DNA from: Melioribacter sp.
GTDB lineage: Bacteria > Bacteroidota > Ignavibacteria > Ignavibacteriales > Melioribacteraceae
Reading direction: 5' to 3'
Assembly: GCA_026417975.1 (NCBI GenBank)
Contig: JAOACD010000007.1
Location: 68,994 to 132,993 of the forward strand
Length of the DNA: 64,000 nt
Shown here: positions 61,286 through 64,000 of the stretch, one piece after another
Layout: each line of letters begins with the position of its first letter
Numbering within the stretch: position 1 is the stretch's first letter
Program-made: the position numbers and the translations under genes
Notes under the pieces: model-generated
The model's input: only the letters and a program-made list of their open reading frames with translations
What the model was told of the DNA's origin: nothing
Database searches by the model: none

Positions 61286-62419
61286 TTATCTTACTAAAAA
61301 CCTGTATATGGTTTTTTGTTTATATTTTTCTCCAGGTCTCAACACAACAGATGGAAAGTTGGGGTGATTAGGCGAGTCAGGATAATGCTGAGTTTCTAAA
61401 CACAGTCCAGTACGATAGTCGTATATAGTACCATTTTTACCTTTGATAGACTTATTCAAAAAATTACCAGAGTAAAACTGAATACCAGGTTGGTCTGTTA
61501 TAACTTCCATTACACGTCCGCTACTCCTTTCATATAACTCTGCTACTTTCCTAATCTCTCCATTATAATTATTCAAAACCCAATTATGATCGTAGCCTTT
61601 ACCAAAAATCAATTGTTCATGATTCTCGTTAATTCTTTCACCTATTTTATGAAATGTTTTAAAATCGAAAGGAGTGTTTTCAACTTTCATTAGTTCACCT
61701 GTTGGAATAAGCTGATTATTAATTGGAGTAATATAATCCGCATCTATCATTAATTCGTGATCCAAAATCGTATTTTCGAACGAACCGCTTAAGTTAAAAT
61801 ATGAATGATGTGTCGGATTGAGTATTGTTGGCTTATCTGTTTCACCTAAATAATCTATTATAAGTTCATTATTATTATTCAATGTATATATTACTTCTAT
61901 TTTCAAATTACCAGGATAACCTTGTTCACCATCTTTGCTTATATAAGTCAATTTCAAAGATTGAGAACTATCTGTACTAAAAGGCTCAGCATTCCATAAT
62001 ACTTTGTTAAAGCCTGTTGTTCCACCATGAAGATGATTTTCACCATCATTAATTGTTAGTTGATACTCTTTCCCATCTAAAGTAAACTTTCCTTTATTTA
62101 TTCTATTGCCATACCTTCCTACAATACATCCAAAATACGAACTGCCATTAATGTAATCTTCAAGATTATCATAACCCATAACAACATCATCAAACTTATT
62201 ATTCTTATCAGGAACTTTTAAAGATACAATGGTAGCACCATAGTTAATTATTTTAATCTCCATTCCATTATCATTAGTAAGAGTATAAATATAGACATTT
62301 TCACCATTTGGAAGTGTACCGAATAAATCTTTCTGGATCATTTTATTCCTCGAATTGCTTTTTTGACATGAAATTAATATGGACAGTAAAAATAAAAAAC
62401 TAAATATTTTTCTAATCAT
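61286..62419 (-). CDS. galM: lipoprotein aldose 1-epimerase (mutarotase)
   Basis: Interconverts alpha and beta anomers of aldoses. 377 residues. Unlike cytoplasmic GalM, it has a signal peptide with lipobox SILISC (Cys18), so it is tethered in the periplasm or outer membrane. The catalytic set: NDGENHLHGGTTGFNKVLWN (His), NPTHHSYFNLSG (His), GKGYDHNWVLN, and the general base Glu in GLCLETQHYPDSPNHPNFPS. As the first gene of the arabinose operon it prepares the anomer for the SSS transporter. The promoter must lie in 62420-62578, where no pair of the LacI-type palindromes could be found. Confidence 0.93.
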   Translation of the reverse strand: MIRKIFSFLFLLSILISCQKSNSRNKMIQKDLFGTLPNGENVYIYTLTNDNGMEIKIINYGATIVSLKVPDKNNKFDDVVMGYDNLEDYINGSSYFGCIVGRYGNRINKGKFTLDGKEYQLTINDGENHLHGGTTGFNKVLWNAEPFSTDSSQSLKLTYISKDGEQGYPGNLKIEVIYTLNNNNELIIDYLGETDKPTILNPTHHSYFNLSGSFENTILDHELMIDADYITPINNQLIPTGELMKVENTPFDFKTFHKIGERINENHEQLIFGKGYDHNWVLNNYNGEIRKVAELYERSSGRVMEVITDQPGIQFYSGNFLNKSIKGKNGTIYDYRTGLCLETQHYPDSPNHPNFPSVVLRPGEKYKQKTIYRFLVR

Positions 62420-62578
62420 AGTTAATACTTTTATAATTATACTAAAGTAATTTTCAATCTACATACAACTTTATTAAAAGTTAATTTACAAAAAATATCA
62501 ATTAACATAAATAATTTTTTTACTAAGTATCTTTAGCATAGAGTACTTTGAATTTTGATAATTGAGTAGAACAAGTTG

Positions 62579-63451
62579 TTATTTATCATAACTAATTTTT
62601 GGATAGCCTTTTTCTATAGGTAGCTCAAAACTTCTTGACCATTCATTCCATGATGCGAAATAATTTCTTACGTTTTCTATTCCCGCTAGCTTTAATGCAA
62701 TAAACATATTTGATGAGCGACCACCCTTGAAGCAATAAATGTTAACAGTACTATCTTCACAAATATCGAATTTACTGAATAATTCCCTTAATTTTTCTGG
62801 CGTTTTAAAATATGCAATACCATTTCTATGTTCCATTGTTTTATACCATTCAATCCAAATCGAGCAAGGTATTCTTCCCTTTCTTGGTGCAAAATCTGGT
62901 CCATAGGGAGAAGAACTAATACCTAGCCACTCTGTATAATCCCTACAATCCAATTTAATAATTTTATCATTATACAATGAATTAAGCATTTCTTCTTGAG
63001 TTAAAATAATCGAATTATCTACACTTATATGAAAAATTTTTTGTTTAGGCTTTGGAATTTCTTTTGTTATTGGAAATTTTTTTAATAACCAAGCCTGATA
63101 TCCACCATTTAGTACTGCAACATCTTTATGCCCAAGATACTTTAATAAAAAATAACCTCGACACGATCTACCATAACCATTATCCATTGCATCTTCATAA
63201 ACTACAACCTTTTCTGAGCCATCAATACCTATATCACCAAATATCTGAGCAAACTTTTGAGCCATTCTTAAATAACCGCCATTTTCTTTTGTGCTTAAAT
63301 AAGTAAATACATCATAAACATTTATTGCACCAGGAATATGCTCAACGAGATAATCTTCTGGTTCACGAGTGTCTATAATTATTAAATTTTCTTTATCCAT
63401 TAATTCAAACAATTCTTCTGCTTCAATTAAGTAGTTGATTTTATTATTCAT
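62579..63451 (-). CDS. thiosulfate/3-mercaptopyruvate sulfurtransferase (two rhodanese domains)
   Basis: A 290-residue cytoplasmic sulfurtransferase with two rhodanese modules, 8-125 and 150-285. The N-terminal one is inactive by the loss of the Cys loop, as usual; LIIIDTREPEDYLVEHIPGA, VVYEDAMDNGYGRSCRGYFL and VLNGGYQAWLLKKFP are its marks. The active Cys240 is in VNIYCFKGGRSSNMF, giving the loop CFKGGR, which resembles TST-type (C-R-K-G-V-T) more loosely; mercaptopyruvate and thiosulfate are both possible donors. KLDCRDYTEWLG and RKGRIPCSIWIEW agree with the family. It follows the MFS gene by about 60 bp. Confidence 0.88.
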   Translation of the reverse strand: MNNKINYLIEAEELFELMDKENLIIIDTREPEDYLVEHIPGAINVYDVFTYLSTKENGGYLRMAQKFAQIFGDIGIDGSEKVVVYEDAMDNGYGRSCRGYFLLKYLGHKDVAVLNGGYQAWLLKKFPITKEIPKPKQKIFHISVDNSIILTQEEMLNSLYNDKIIKLDCRDYTEWLGISSSPYGPDFAPRKGRIPCSIWIEWYKTMEHRNGIAYFKTPEKLRELFSKFDICEDSTVNIYCFKGGRSSNMFIALKLAGIENVRNYFASWNEWSRSFELPIEKGYPKISYDK

Positions 63452-63509
63452 ATTAACATTTCTATTTTTTACAATTAATATCGAACAAAAAAGGCTTTTT
63501 TAAATACGT

Positions 63510-64000
63510 CTATTTGGTCTGAGAAATTTTATCGGGATCTTTGACATATGATAGCAATATAATGCCAGATAAAAAGAAAAAGCAGACTGAAAGGATGGCA
63601 AACTTCTGAGTCCCTGTCAAATAACTTATAATTCCAAAAACCAAAGGACCAATAATAGCAGAACTTTTACCAAAAAATGAATAGAATCCAAAAAATTCCG
63701 TTTTTCTTTCTAAAGGAATTAATTTAGACATCAAACTTCGGCTTGTTGATTGTGTTGCCCCCATTACACTACCAGCGAATAATCCTACCAAGTAAAAGCT
63801 ATAGTGATGTACAGAATTCAAATCAATATTAAAAAACTTTGATGACACTTTTATAAAAAAACTTTCTTTGTCACTCGTAACAAAAGCAAATAATATAGTT
63901 ACAATCCAAACTATAAGAGATATCATTAATGATTTTTTTGAGCCATAAGAATCAGCTAGTAATCCAAATAAAACTGAACCTAGAATTGCTGTAGTCTGTA
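63510..64000 (-). CDS. MFS transporter of the UMF1 (Atg22-like) family, C-terminal part
   Basis: The reading frame stays open to the end of the window, so the N-terminus is outside; about 163 residues are seen. The upstream extension reads QTTAILGSVLFGLLADSYGSKK, an MFS motif-A loop, before the next helix. VGLFAGSVMGATQSTSRSLM and the loop IPLERKTEFFGFYSFFGKSS are the hallmarks of UMF1/Atg22-like permeases, which export amino acids or peptides. It ends with a final helix and a short polar tail. Upstream gene of the rhodanese on the same strand. Confidence 0.85.
   Translation of the reverse strand, partial: QTTAILGSVLFGLLADSYGSKKSLMISLIVWIVTILFAFVTSDKESFFIKVSSKFFNIDLNSVHHYSFYLVGLFAGSVMGATQSTSRSLMSKLIPLERKTEFFGFYSFFGKSSAIIGPLVFGIISYLTGTQKFAILSVCFFFLSGIILLSYVKDPDKISQTK

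Noticed and set aside
62420-62578. A third copy of the LacI-type operator before galM
   Set aside because: Only half-site-like AAAGTAA is present; no palindrome and no matching TTGACA spacing.
1-64000. Mobile elements, CRISPR arrays, prophage
   Set aside because: No transposase, integrase, terminal repeats or regularly spaced repeats were seen on reading the window.

Overview
The window is strongly AT-rich, almost completely coding, and reads like a chromosomal stretch of a member of the Bacteroidota/Chlorobi/Ignavibacteriota group, most likely Ignavibacteriota (relatives of Ignavibacterium or Melioribacter). The pointers are four secreted proteins ending in the NYPNPFNPTT-type type IX secretion tail, a PorD (DUF4835) and a PorV/PorQ-like gene, a Bacteroidota-style serine palmitoyltransferase, a small histone-H1-like protein, and a short primary sigma factor. 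The assignment rests on family resemblance read by eye. I saw no insertion sequence, prophage, CRISPR array or rRNA.

Layout. 1-6.0 kb: start of icd, maf, a small exported protein, a MATE pump, a double-HTH regulator, a multi-PAS histidine kinase and tRNA-Ala(GGC). 6.1-10.4 kb: a haem lipoprotein and a DUF123 protein, then an SDR reductase, a serine palmitoyltransferase and a GNAT-fold acyltransferase that together look like a minimal bacterial ceramide pathway. 10.4-14.1 kb: outer-membrane genes (porD, a PorV/PorQ-like barrel, a helix-hairpin-helix plus barrel protein). 14.2-30.2 kb: housekeeping and energy genes (lysine 6-transaminase, rsmI, apt, dusB, MFS, CapA, H1-like, a membrane CCG iron-sulfur oxidoreductase, bioY, acyl-CoA dehydrogenase, a HisA-like protein, cNMP-binding protein, USP, an eIF2B-like protein). 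30.7-31.5 kb: rpoD.

31.7-38.5 kb: a complete trpEGDCFBA operon preceded by a textbook but unannotated-looking attenuator: a 29-codon leader peptide with four Trp codons, a 1:2 stem, an antiterminator and a terminator that exclude each other. A second structured element lies between trpF and trpB.

38.5-62.4 kb: one large carbohydrate locus, all on the minus strand, for pectin and its arabinose side chains. It contains KDG kinase, an exported cupin, an exported double VOC protein, two TonB-dependent receptors, GH28, a LacI regulator, a DUF4957-like beta-helix protein, PL1 and PL9 pectate lyases and a further secreted protein, followed by galM-SSS transporter-araB-araD-araA-HAD. Two of its promoters share a near-identical promoter/operator module carrying a LacI-type palindrome, which ties the second receptor and the lyases to one regulon. 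The picture is secretion of lyases through the type IX system, uptake by TonB receptors, and intracellular metabolism of KDG and L-arabinose. The window closes with a rhodanese and a partial UMF1-type MFS transporter.
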